Assembly (NCBI RefSeq): GCF_019097595.1
Contig: NC_080722.1
Location: 17,712,630 to 17,776,629 of the forward strand
DNA from: Hemibagrus wyckioides
Lineage: Eukaryota; Chordata; Actinopteri; Siluriformes; Bagridae
Direction of reading: 5' to 3'
DNA: 64,000 bases
Shown here: positions 51,428 to 61,877 of the stretch, one piece after another
Numbering within the stretch: the stretch's first letter is position 1
Layout of the letters: each line of letters opens with the position of its first letter
Made by a program: the position numbers and the translations under genes
Notes under the pieces: generated by a model
The model's database searches: none
Told to the model about the DNA's origin: nothing
The model's input: the letters and a program-made list of their open reading frames with translations, nothing else

Positions 51428-52743
51428 TGCAGCCCAACTTGACAATATTGGAACAGTAAGGCCAGTTCTTTTGTTTTTCCTATACACTGAAGATATTTGG
51501 GGTTGTGATCAAAAGATAAATATATCAGATATATCAATATATGAAAATATATTAAATATATCTATATATCAGCTAGTTACATCTAAATGTGTTAAATTAC
51601 TTAGAACACAATAGCTTTAACAAAAAAAAAAAAGACCACCCATTTTGATTCAAGTGATCAAAAATATTGGAACATGTAATTGACGGGTGATTCTTTTTGC
51701 CCAGGTGTGTCATGTTAGAACACATGAGGGTTTATACAATTAATATCTCTGTATTTCTTATCTTAATAAAGCTATTAAAGATAACCCTACATGACCAGAG
51801 ACCAGATAGTTGTCTATGGAAGAAATGCAAGCCTTATTGAAGCTGAGAAAAGAGGTAAAACCGATCAGAGCCATGCACAAGCACTGGGTAAATACAATAC
51901 AATACAGCCAATACAACAATCTGGAATGTCCTAAAAAAAGAAAGAAACCACTGGTGGACTCAAACCAGATGCTGATCAGGAAAGGCAAGGAAAACAACAG
52001 CAGTTGATGGCAAGAACATTGTAAGAGCTGTGAAGAAAACCCCCAAAACAACAGTCAGTGACATCACCAATAACCTTCACAGAGCAGGGGTGAACGTATA
52101 ACAATGCACTGTTCAAAGAAGACTTCAAGAGCAGAAATATAGAGGTCATAGCACAAGATACAAAATACTCATTAGCAGCAAGAATCAAAAGGCCAGGTTA
52201 AAATAACAGAAACACAGAGATGAGCCACAAAAGTTCTGAAACCGAGATTAACCTCTACCAAAGTGAAGGAAATGCCAAAATGTGGAGGAAGAAAGTGATC
52301 CAAAACATACGAGCTCATCAGTCAAGCATGGTGGAGGTAGTGTCATGGCTTGGGCTTGCATGGCAGCTTCTGGAACAGGCTCACTAATCTTTATTGATGG
52401 TTTAAGTCATGACGGTCACAGCAGAATGAATTCAGAAGTCTACAGAAACATTCTGTCTGCCAATTTGCAGAGAAATGCATCCAATCTGTTTGGGAGGAAC
52501 TTCATCATGCAGCAAGACAATGAGCCGAAACACACTGCCAACACAACAAAGGACTTCATCAGCGGGAAAAGTGGAAAGTTTTATACTGGCCAAGTCAATC
52601 CCCAGATTTTAACCCAGCTGAGCAGCATTTCACCTCCTGAAAAGGAGACTGAAGAGAACTCCTGAAAAGAAAAACCACCTGAAACAAACAATAACTGAAA
52701 GAAGCTGTAGTAAAAGCTTGGAGAAGCACCACATAAAAAGAAA

Positions 52744-52745
<2 letters not shown>
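51428..52745 (+). mobile_element. Tc1-like transposon A, left part (family 4), disrupted
   Basis: The left terminus near 51445-51490 (AATATTGGAACAGTAAGGCC and CAGTTCTTTTG) is the inverse of the right terminus at 54960-55006 (GTCTTGCTGTTCCAATACTT, ending GGAGGGTACTGTGC). The transposase relic follows. The element is interrupted by duplicated fragments, AT microsatellites and another Tc1, so its two ends are now 3.5 kb apart. Confidence 0.8.
51800..52665 (+). pseudogene. Tc1-like transposase pseudogene (family 4)
   Basis: Pieces of a DDE transposase in more than one frame. The N-terminal helix-turn-helix region is around 51810-52007 (MEEMQALLKLRKEVKPIRAM). The catalytic region at 52282-52560 carries VKHGGGSVMAWACMAASGTG and QQDNEPKHTA, whose aspartate is the second catalytic residue of the family. 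The C-terminal part after 52560 is frame-shifted and lacks an intact stretch up to the third acidic residue. Multiple stops and frameshifts make it non-functional. Confidence 0.85.
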
Positions 52746-52746
<1 letters not shown>

Positions 52747-52811
<65 letters not shown>

Positions 52812-52812
52812 G
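52747..52812. repeat. (AT)n-(GA)n microsatellite
   Basis: An AT run to about 52790 is followed by a GA run, at the boundary between transposon A and the fold-back fragment. Confidence 0.95.
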
Positions 52813-52818
52813 AGAGAG

Positions 52819-53172
52819 ATATTTATGGTTAGCAAACGTATGCATACACTCAGTCTTTGAACACTTTCATGAATTTATAAAGTCAGTCAATCATGTGTCA
52901 GCAGTGCAAAGCATACAATCATGCAGATCCAGGTCAAATATCAGAGAATAGAGAAATATACTTGCTGATGGAATTTCAGAAACTATTGATTTGTCGGGAT
53001 TTTTCACACACAACAGTGTTACACAAAGTGATGTGGAACAACAAAATACAGTCAAAGAGCGACAGGTGGAAATAGGAGAGGAAAGAGGAGATTGGTTAGA
53101 TTAGATTGGGCTTACATAGTGGTTACTGTATCTCAAATAATCACTTTTTACAACCACGGTGTGCAGAAAAGA
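52819..53172 (+). mobile_element. Fold-back Tc1-derived element, partial copy 3 (family 2)
   Basis: Matches the left arm of the copy at 56033-56174 and 56538 onward: TATTTATGGTTAGCAAA, AGTCAGTCAATCATGTGTCAGC, AGATCCAGGTCAAATATCAG and CACACACAACAGTGTTACAC. It stops at GTGTGCAGAAAAGAAAG, before the inversion junction, where a duplicated piece of transposon A begins. Confidence 0.8.
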
Positions 53173-53300
53173 AAGGACTTCATCAGCGGGAAAAGTGGAA
53201 TGTTTTTCACTGGCTAAGTCAATCTACAGATTTTAACACAGCTGAGCAGCATTTCACCTCCTGAAAAGGAGACTGAAGAAAAGAGAAACTACCTGAAACT
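53173..53300 (+). repeat. Second copy of a transposon A transposase fragment
   Basis: Repeats 52551-52680 with few changes (GACTTCATCAGCGGGAAAAG, GAGCAGCATTTCACCTCCTG, AAAAGGAGACTGAAGA). As at the first copy, it is followed by an AT run. Confidence 0.85.

Positions 53301-53301
<1 letters not shown>

Positions 53302-53387
<86 letters not shown>
53302..53387. repeat. (AT)n microsatellite, 5' flank of transposon C
   Basis: An AT run of about 85 bp that ends exactly where transposon C begins. It resumes after that element's 3' end, so the element inserted into the microsatellite. Confidence 0.95.
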
Positions 53388-53390
<3 letters not shown>

Positions 53391-54774
53391 TGAGGGAAAA
53401 ATTATTTGATCCCCTGCTGATTTTGTACGTTTGCCCACTGACAAAGAAATGATCAGTCTGTAATTTTAATGGTAGGTGTATTTGAACAGTGAGAGACAGA
53501 ATAACAACAAAAAAAATCCAGAAAAACACATTTCAGAAAAGTTATACATTGATTTGCATTTTAATGAGTGAAATAAGTATTTGATCCCCTATCAGTCAGA
53601 AAGATTTCTGGCTCCCAGGTGTCTTTTATACAGGTAAGGAGCTGAGATTACAGTAGGAGCACTCTCGGGGAGTGATCTTAATCTCAGCTTGTTAACTGTA
53701 TGAAAGACACCCTGTCCACAGAAGGAAGCAATCAATCAGATTCCAAACTCTCCATCATGGCCAAGACCAAAGAGCTGTCCATGGATGTCAGGGACAAGAC
53801 TGTAGACCTACACAAGGCTGGAATGAGCTACAAGACCATCGCCAAACAGCTTGGTGAGAAGGTGACAACAGTTGGTGCGATTATTCCCAAATGGAAGAAA
53901 CACAAAAGGACTGTCAGTCTTCCTCGGTCTGGGGCTCCATGCAAGATCTCACCTCATGGAGTTTCAATGATCATGAGAACGGCGAGGAATCAGCCCAGAA
54001 TTACACTGGAGGATTTTGTCAATGATCTCAAGGCAGCTGGGACCACAGTCACCAAGAAGACTGAAATCCAGTAGCGCCCGCAAGGTCCACCTGCTAAAGA
54101 AAGCACATGTACAGGCTCATCTGAAGTTTGCCAGTGAACATCTGAATGATTCAGAGGAGAACTGGGTGAAAGTGTTGTAGTCAAATGAGGCCAAAATCCA
54201 GCTCTTTGGCATCAACTCAACTTGCCGTGTTTGGAGGAGGAGGAATGCTGCCTATGACTCCAAGAAGACCATCCCCACCGTCAAACATGGAGGTGGAAAC
54301 ATTATGCTTTGGGGGTATTTTTCTGCTGAGGGGACAGGACAACCGCACCGCATCAAAGGGATGATGGACGGAGCCATGTACCGTCAAATCTTGAATGAGA
54401 ACCTCCTTCCCTCAGCCAGGGCATTGAAAATGGGTCGTGGATGCAAAGAGGAGTGGGCCCAAATTCCTTGAGATGTGAGATGTGTGCAAACCTGGTGGCC
54501 AACTACAAGAAATGTCTGACGTCTGTGATTGCCAACAAGGGTTTGCCACCAAGTACTAAGTCATGTTTTGCAAAGGGGTCAAATACTTATTTCACTCAAT
54601 AAAATGCAAATCAATGTATAACTTTTCTGAAATGTGTTTTTCTGGATTTTTTTTGTTGTTATTCTGTCTCTCACTGTTCAGATAAACCTAAATTTAAAAA
54701 TTACAGACTGATCATTTCTTTGTCAGTGGGCAAACGTACAAAATCAGCAGGGGATCAAATAATTTTTTCCCTCA

Positions 54775-54777
<3 letters not shown>
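53388..54777 (+). mobile_element. Nearly full-length Tc1-like transposon C with about 200-bp inverted repeats (family 5)
   Basis: Begins CAGTGAGGGAAAAATTATTT and ends AATAATTTTTTCCCTCACTG, flanked by TA on both sides. The inverted repeats extend about 200 bp each, with matching inner blocks such as ACATTGATTTGCATTTTA and its inverse near 54600-54617. Total length is 1,390 bp, somewhat short of the approximately 1.6 kb typical of fish Tc1 elements because of deletions in the transposase. The repeat arms are highly similar to each other, suggesting a younger copy than its neighbours. Confidence 0.93.
53758..54560 (+). pseudogene. Tc1-like transposase pseudogene (family 5)
   Basis: Starts [18 protein letters not shown] with the paired-like helix-turn-helix DNA-binding region ([19 protein letters not shown], then [13 protein letters not shown]). 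The frame ends at a stop after KKTEIQ (54072-54074). Sequence continues in another frame with [32 protein letters not shown] and [21 protein letters not shown] deletion after about 54430 then removes the segment expected to carry the later catalytic acidic residues. The C-terminal remnant runs to about 54560. Non-functional. Confidence 0.9.

Positions 54778-54815
<38 letters not shown>
54778..54815. repeat. (TA)n microsatellite, 3' flank of transposon C
   Basis: Continuation of the AT run interrupted by transposon C. Confidence 0.95.
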
Positions 54816-54817
<2 letters not shown>

Positions 54818-55006
54818 TTTATACTTTTGCTCACATACAAATTTAGTGTTTAGTACATGTAGATGTTAATATCTGAAATTCAAAGATGAAATTAGGATCT
54901 ATCATTTTCATATTCATCTTTTCATCCAAAAACCAAATCTGTTTGGTGTAGGGGAAAAAGAAAAGAATTGGTCTTGCTGTTCCAATACTTTTGGAGGGTA
55001 CTGTGC
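54816..55006 (+). mobile_element. Tc1-like transposon A, right terminus (family 4)
   Basis: Right inverted repeat of element A, including GGAAAAAGAAAAGAATTGGT and CTTTTGGAGGGTACTGTG. It pairs with the left end near 51428-51490. Confidence 0.8.
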
Positions 55007-56032
55007 ATAATGTAACAGCTATATATGTAAAATGTTCAAAAGTAGGAAAACCTGGATAACCAAACTGACACTTTATTTAAAGCAATATTCCAGTGTTTCT
55101 CAGACTTCTGCTGCAATCTGTATTTGATGGGCTATTTCCACAGACAGTCATTTTGAGTCATTTTCCTGTTACTCAAAGTAGAACTGAAAATCTGTTTCCT
55201 CAAAACTCGCTTTTAATGGACATCAACGGGCAGTTGCTCTTTAGAACGAGAAAATGCCTTACTAAAGCTGTTCTTACAGAGTTATATCCAAGATTAGAAC
55301 AATATATTACAAATATTACTGGTTATTTATATTTAATCTAAAGTTTTGTGTGGTATTAATGAGCAATCTTGCCAAAATTGAACCACCTCTTTGCCTGTAT
55401 GTCTGGGTATGTTATGCATAATCATGAATACATCCCTGAAAGAACCAATTTGACAGATTTAGAGCCTAATTTAGACTAGCTTTGATTTAAACATTCATGA
55501 AAGTGCTTTACAAAAATGTACTTTGCATAAATGTTTATTGCATGCTCCAGCAACTGCTCTTAGACTTGCATTATAAATGAGTTTTGTGTAAATTTGTTTT
55601 CTGTCTTAAAGTATTGGAACTGCGGAGCATTCCTTTAATTGAAAGCTTACATTATTCAGATCGACCAAGCACTACAGTTTTTCAGTTAGAAGTTTTTGGA
55701 CTTCACAGATATTCTGAATTATATTGTGTATTTTATGTGTTTCTTATATGGTGCCTTGTAAGGTAAATATTTCAAGACAGGCTACCAAGGCAGTTTATGT
55801 AGATACATTGTCAGATTACTGCTAATGCAGAATTGCTAATGCAATTCACTAAAAAGTCTGTTTGAAAAAAAGATAAAAAAGAAAAGTATTTGGGTAAATA
55901 TTATGAATATTTTGTGAGTATGCCAACCATTTTTGACTAGAAATGAAATCTTACGTCAAGAATAATTTTAAAAAGTCTCCCTCTCTTACCGTTGTTTCCC
56001 ATGACGTTTTTACCGGCTGTGTGATGGATTGC
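55007..56032. other. Intronic noncoding DNA
   Basis: AT-rich, with no gene or repeat recognised. Frames at 55093-55341 and 55584-55766 have no features. Confidence 0.45.
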
Positions 56033-56975
56033 GATATATTTATGGTTAGCAAAGGATTCGTATACTCAGTCAGTTTGAACACTTTCATGCATTTATAAAG
56101 TCAGTCAATCATGTGTCAGCAATGCAATGCATACAATCATGGAGATCCAGGTCAAATATCAGAGAACAGAGAAATACATCGATCAGACGTAACATTATGA
56201 GCACTGACAGGTGAAGTGAATGACACTGATTATCTCCTCATCATGGCACCTGTTAGTGGGTGGGATATATTGGTAAAGTGAAGGAAAAGTGGTGCACCAG
56301 TGAAAGGGTCATGGGCAGCCAAGGCTCATTGATGCATGTGGGGAGCGAAGGCTGTCCCGTGTGATCCGATCCAACAGACGAGCTACTGTTGCTCAATTTG
56401 CTGAAGAAGTTAATGCTGGTTCTGATAGAAAAGTGTCAGAATACACAGTGCATGATTGGTCTGGGCTGTTTTGGCAGCAAAAGAGAGAGCGACACAATAT
56501 TAGGCAGGTGGTCATAATGTTATGCCTAATCGGTGTATGTGATCTCAGTGACTTGCTGAGGAAATTTCAGAAACTGTTCACACACAACAGTGTTACACAA
56601 AATGATGTGTAAAACAAAAGACAGTCAGGGAGTGACAGTTGTCCAGGTGGAAATGCCTTGTTGGTTGAGATTGGTCAGATTGGATTGAGCTGACATGATG
56701 ATTACTGTATCTCAATAACCACTGTTTACAATCACGGTGAGCAGAAAAGCATTTCAACATGTCGAACCTTGAGTTGGAGGGCTACAACAGCAGAAAACAC
56801 ATGAGGTTCCATTCAGGTTTTTTGTGCCAAGGCCTGGAATCCGAGGCTACAGTGGACACAGGCTCAGTTAAAGATTGGAAAAACATCACTTGGTCTTTTT
56901 CCAATCTGTAACTGTACAGATAGGGTGAGCCTGTGCCCCCTGTAGCCTCAGATTCCTGCTCAGAATCCAGCATCA
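56033..56975 (+). mobile_element. Fold-back Tc1-derived element, copy 4 (family 2), carrying a nested Tc1
   Basis: The left arm is 56033-56174, interrupted by another transposon at 56175-56537. It resumes at 56538 with GTGATCTCAGTGACTTGCTG and runs through GGTGAGCAGAAAAGCATTTC. The inversion junction is AGATTGGAAAAACATCA then CTTTTTCCAATCT (56872-56906). The right arm (GTGAGCCTGTGCCCCCTGTA, GCCTCAGATTCC) is the inverse of 56836-56870. The right arm is truncated near 56975 and lacks the outer terminus. Confidence 0.85.
56175..56537 (+). mobile_element. Internally deleted Tc1-like transposon (family 1) nested in the fold-back element
   Basis: The ends TACATCGATCAGACGTAACA and ATGTTATGCCTAATCGGTGTA lie exactly inside the fold-back copy. 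Removing the insert and one TA restores continuity with the uninterrupted relative at 52819-53172. The interior keeps the transposase N-terminal region (LSRVIRSNRRATVAQFAEEV, SDRKVSEYTVHDW) and then jumps to the 3' end. The catalytic core is deleted, so it needed a helper transposase to move. Confidence 0.9.
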
Positions 56976-57249
56976 TTTTTTATGTTTTGGAGACATTAAT
57001 AGTAACATTTCTTTTATTTAACACCATGCTTTATTTGATCCTTTCCGTTTAATTAAGCTGTTGTTCGCTGACAATGATTTATTTTCCTGTGAATTTGAAC
57101 TAGGCTCACTCTGAAACTCTAACAAATGGAGTGCCCTCTTTTAGAGACTCCGGATGTTATGTAATGCTCTCTCTACAGTGTGTGTTTGTGCTCAGTATGC
57201 TGGATGGTCACCCACTCACCGCCTCGCTCTGCTTGGTTGTGTTTTCTAG

Positions 57250-57288
57250 GAGAAAGGCAGTGGCCGATGCGCTCTCAGAGTCACCATG
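57250..57288 (+). other. Candidate 39-nt microexon of shisa6
   Basis: A pyrimidine-rich acceptor (CTCTGCTTGGTTGTGTTTTCTAG, ending at 57249) and a GT donor (CATG|GTAGGA) bracket 39 nt. Read in phase 1, as exon 3 leaves it, this gives (G)ERQWPMRSQSHH and exits again in phase 1, so it would be frame-neutral. No homologue is known to me, and chance matches of this kind occur in 40 kb of intron. Confidence 0.25.
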
Positions 57289-58320
57289 GTAGGAAGGCAA
57301 TTCTGTGTGGTTGAGTGTGTTTTCTGACCCTTTGACCCCTGACACTAGCCTCTGTCTGTGTTTGTGGTGGCTGTGTACGTCCGTGTACTCTCACCCCTCA
57401 CCTTGTAGATCTGTGCCGACGCTCGATTAGATGTGTCCTGTTTTCATTTTCTTTATTTCTTTCATTAAAAGCCCAGCATTCCCTTCTGCTTGACTCACTC
57501 CCCCATAGTGTCTCTGTCCCTCTGAACTCTTTTCTGTCTCCTGGAGTCTCTTACACAAGCTTTGGCCACCTCCAAACAGGAAGTGTCGAACACCTGTGCA
57601 AGGATAAAGACAGTTTTACTGATGATGTTACTTCTTGTTAATAAAAGAAGACATCAGATAAATCTGTGCTTATCCTTGTTAACAATTCAACGTCCCTCTT
57701 CAGCAAGAGAAGACCTCGACTCTGGGATCCACAGGAAACCTGGTATGTGTAACAATAATTTACAACCAGTAAAGAAATCTCTCTCTTGATGTAAAGTCTT
57801 TTGTTTAATGCCGGAATTACTAGACCTTTCATAATGCCATTACTGGGGTTATGTAACATATTTATGCTGAGTGAAATGAAATAAAAACAAGTAAACACAG
57901 TGAGTTTTTCCTCTTCTCACACAGGAAGTCCACCCATGCGTTAGTATTGGGTCAGTGTTCTTCATAATACTGCATGTCTGTGATATTGCTAAATGAGGCA
58001 ATGAAGTGTTGCTTACTGTGACCTCTGGAGATGGGTTATATAGTCACTTGAAAAGGCTGTCAGCATGCATTTGTCAGTGTAGGACCAAGCACTTCACAAG
58101 GAAAGACCAGGCTATTATTTACACATCAAGCTTTTTCACATCTACTGCCTCTTGCCTCAGGTTTACCATGATAGGGAATAAGATCGCAAAAGGCAAGGAA
58201 AATTCTTCAGTGGCTTATTATTGCTCATTTTCTCCTACTTCATAAACAACCTATCCCTTCATGGCACTGGAGGAATGCCTTAATTCTCTCTTTTTTTTCA
58301 TTTTGACTGCATTTTAGTCA
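57289..58320. other. Intronic noncoding DNA
   Basis: No repeat or gene recognised. The first 250 bp are more C-rich than the surroundings. Confidence 0.45.
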
Positions 58321-58440
58321 TTGTCAATTCCACCCACCAGCTTGCTCTTCCCTATTACAAAACACTTGAAGCCAATCACCAAACTACTTCTCATGCTGTG
58401 TCACTGGGAAGCTGAACAATCAGAGGAAAGTGTGAACTAC
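58321..58440 (+). repeat. SINE-like dispersed repeat, partial copy
   Basis: Aligns by eye with 58500-58650: TTCCACCCACCAGCTTGCTC versus TTCCACTCATTAGCCAGCTC, and both have CTTGTGAAGCCAA-type and GAGGAAAGTG-type blocks. A truncated first copy of the following repeat. Confidence 0.6.
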
Positions 58441-58499
58441 TTGAAAAACTACTAAAAAAACTGTAAAGCCTTGACAATTTGTAGCAATTTGTGATTTTC

Positions 58500-59115
58500 C
58501 AAACAGTTTCCACTCATTAGCCAGCTCTCCCCTATCATGCTACAGCTACCACCTCGGGTAACACCAAGACTTGTGAAGCCAACTGTATCATTTTCAACAG
58601 TTGCTCATACTGCATCACAGTGCAGAGTAACACACTGAAAGGAAAGTGCTATTTACCCTCTTTTGCATAGGTGACCTTACAGGAGCCTACGATTATCTAT
58701 ACTTGGTGTGATACCCTTGAGCGGAGATAATATGCCACTCCTAGCCAGAGATCCTGGCCATGATGGCCAATTCTGTTCCCTTGACATCCATCCTTAAGTG
58801 GCTGTAACATTGTTGAAACACAGATCAATCCAGAAATGGTTAAAGAAACATGAAATCAATGGTTTGTCAATAACATGACGATATCAGTCACTGGATTCGA
58901 CCCATGATGAACGAAGAGGGTTCTACAGTATATATATTTTTTGGTCATCCCTCATCCCCTTTTCCATATACATGAGCATCAGGATGTCCATCCTGATTGA
59001 CAAGGGTGAAAGTAATGGCTCCTTTCCACCCAGAAAGCAGGGCTAATTATACTCCTTTGGATTGCCAGTCAGGGATCACTGTGTCATCATCGACATTCGA
59101 ACTCCCAACCTTTTT
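58500..59115 (+). repeat. SINE-like dispersed repeat ending in an antisense tRNA-like box and poly-T
   Basis: Includes ACCAAGACTTGTGAAGCCAA, GAGGAAAGTG-like sequence, ATATGCCACTCCTAGCCAGA and GATCCTGGCCATGATGGCC. It resembles a dispersed repeat I recall from catfish genomes. Near 59093-59109 the minus strand reads GGTTGGGAGTTCGAATG, resembling an RNA polymerase III B box, next to a T run (59111-59127). The exact family and the boundary between parts are uncertain. Confidence 0.5.
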
Positions 59116-59127
59116 TTTTTTTTTTTT

Positions 59128-60048
59128 AGGTCACTTGCTCCTCACCCTACTTTATTCTGATTCCTGATGAATCCTGGCCAAACAGTTGAGTTTAACACCG
59201 AATCTGCATGCCAGACCATTATGGCATTTAACATTTTGCAAGTAAATATTAATTCTCTTTGTCAGTCGCTAAATGCCAACTCCCATCGGTTTCTTGGTTC
59301 CTCCGTCCATCAGAGCAGCAGGAGAAGGGCAAGCCCACTGCATTTGCCCTGTCAACATGCCCACTGGGGTCAAAGCCCGTACCTCACCTGGCCCTACCCT
59401 GGATATCAAGCTATGTTGGTAATTAAATGGATCAGGATTTTTCTTTTTTTTGATGGTGGTGGAAGGAGAGAAAAAAACAGAAAAAGGTTACGTTTGTAAA
59501 AGGATGTATGAGGACTCATAGGTCTAATCTCTCCTGCTCATGGCTCACTGGTGTCCATTCTACCAAACCTCAACATCCTGAACACCAGCCACTTTTTTAA
59601 AACTTGTGTTTCATTAAAGGTCAACCAGCTATTTTATTCATGTTATTTTTAAACCTTAGTGGCTACGTTCAGCGAAAGAAAAAATGTCATCTTTAATCAG
59701 ACACAGTGTAGGAAAGAAACGTTTCCTGCCTGATTTCAGAAGGTTGGCATGTTGTGGTTATTAAGGAAGCAATTTGTGTCTTGCAGTTGCTTCTAAACAA
59801 CACTGGCCTGGCCTGAGGGTGATCTGGGGAGTGGAGAGGGGGTGCTTTATAACACTGGAGGCTACACAGCTGTTCATGCAAATGTTCTTTCATGACCTTG
59901 TTTATTTACTTTCTCTTAAATTTTATGGATTTTTTTTTTATTTTGACCCAGGTCATCCCTTTCAGGCTTAATAATCAGAAAAGAAAAGGTTTCATATAAA
60001 AATATTCTGTGTTGATGTATTATGCAAATCCTAGTTATGTCTTATATG

Positions 60049-60049
<1 letters not shown>
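59128..60049. other. Intronic noncoding DNA
   Basis: No gene or repeat recognised. The 59167-59499 frame has no domain. Confidence 0.45.

Positions 60050-60111
<62 letters not shown>
60050..60111. repeat. (AT)n microsatellite
   Basis: A perfect AT run of about 62 bp, with no transposon inserted in it. Confidence 0.95.
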
Positions 60112-60117
<6 letters not shown>

Positions 60118-61658
60118 AAGATTTATATATTTATTTTTTTTCACTTCACTTGATTAATTTGGTGTCTATGCAAAAATGTTGGAAAGCCTCCCAGCATTTG
60201 TGGCACTTGTAAACAAATCCTTGGAAATGATAAGTGATAAAACAAGTAACTTTCATAATATGAAAATAATTTGCTTTGCAAAAGAGTCCTGTAGCTCACT
60301 ATTTTTTGCAGTAATACAGCCTACATATACAACATTTGTCACTCTTTGTGATACCGATGCAGTTTTTCTCCTGTGAATATGCAACAGAAATGTCAGAATA
60401 CTGAATCACTGGTGTACCATCTGGATATTATTATGCGGACTGGCAGGAGTGTTGTTGTCAGGATGTATTAGGTGTGAAGCAGGAATGCGTGCGATGTGAA
60501 GATTCATTCGCCCGTAGGCGCTGGGATCAGTGATTGCTGCTCCCTATACTGTTTTTGTTTTGAAAGGCCAAACCCATCAACAACGTAGGCTGTACATGAT
60601 TCACAACAAAGTAGACCTCATGGCGAAACAAGGGAGCGTTAATGCTGCAAGTTCAGTGTGGCTTCTGCGACTCAACCATCCTGCATTCAAACATCTCTCT
60701 GGATCTCTGAGCTTGTGGGTCAGAACTTTCCCGGATTCAGCACGGTTGCATCTTTTACCCCTAATGACGCCTAAAGTTTTGTTCTTTTTTTCTCCAAGGA
60801 GCCTGAATGAAACAAACTGAAAGTTTACCACCCTCCTACTTACCTGAATAGCCTTAAAGGCAAAATGGGAAGCATCTCCATAACAAAAGACAACAGTGTG
60901 CCCCTGTGCCTCCAATTAATTTTCACATTCTCAAGCTTGCCAGGGAGGAGAAGAAAAGAATAGTAATAGGCAGGCACTTCTGCAGTGGTTTAAGTTATTA
61001 TTAATAACTTTCCTCCCTCTTCGCTGACTGTCCTCTGTTGCCTGGATTGGTTTTTTTCCTGAGTTGAGAGTGTGACAGAGTGACAGGTCACTGTAACGGA
61101 CCTTGGGCTGTAGCTCGGTTTTAGCTCTCCACTTTAGCCCTCTGAAAAGCGGCTAATTGGTCCCCAGATTAAAGCGAGATCACTCAACTGGACCGTGCTT
61201 GGTATTAATTAGGCCTCACCACGAAGCTAGTTTATGTCTGTCTGTGCTGCACACTTGGTCTTATATGTGACTTAATTTGATAGTGCACTGGCCTCTTAAA
61301 TCGTCTTTAACTTTTTTATTTGAACTTTAACACTTTTAATTTAACAGACGTTATGGAAGCAGACTCACTGCTGAGGTATTTCCACAGTGTATTTGTTCAG
61401 GAATTAGGCTCCTCACACTCTTAGGAAGGTACTTTTTTTTAAAACTTGGCTTATCAGCATTGAAGAAGCTACTTTGTCCAGCTAAAGCTATTCAGTTACA
61501 TTACTACTGATCTACTCTTTATATAAAGGAGCTAGCTGTGTTTAAAAAAAAGAAGTAGCTAGCTACATCGAAGCTGCTTTATTTCTTTCACTGAAGCTAT
61601 TTTGTAAAACTGAGGAAAAGCAACTGTGACATTTTCATTTGTGCTGCTATTTTATGTG
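60112..61658. other. Intronic noncoding DNA
   Basis: No gene recognised. The segment 60980-61260 is complex and non-repetitive. From about 61430 the sequence becomes rich in AGCTAGCTA-type phrases shared with 62110-62560, perhaps an old transposon. Confidence 0.4.
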
Positions 61659-61877
61659 CCAGGTAGTAATAGCTAGCCAGTTACCATTAATTCGGAAACA
61701 CTAGCCAGGAAGTAATATCTAGTCAGTTACCATTAATGGGAAACACTGGCCAGGAAGTAATAGCTAGCCAGTTACCATTAATGGGAAACACTAGCCAGGT
61801 AGTAATAGCTAGCCAGTTACCATTAATGGGAAACACTAGCCAGGAAGTAACAGCTAGCCAGTTACCAGTAATAGGTA
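61659..61877. repeat. 45-bp minisatellite, about five copies
   Basis: A unit of CCAGGAAGTAATAGCTAGCC plus AGTTACCATTAATGGGAAACACTAG starts at 61659, 61705, 61750, 61795 and 61840. Units differ by single substitutions and one one-base indel. Confidence 0.95.
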
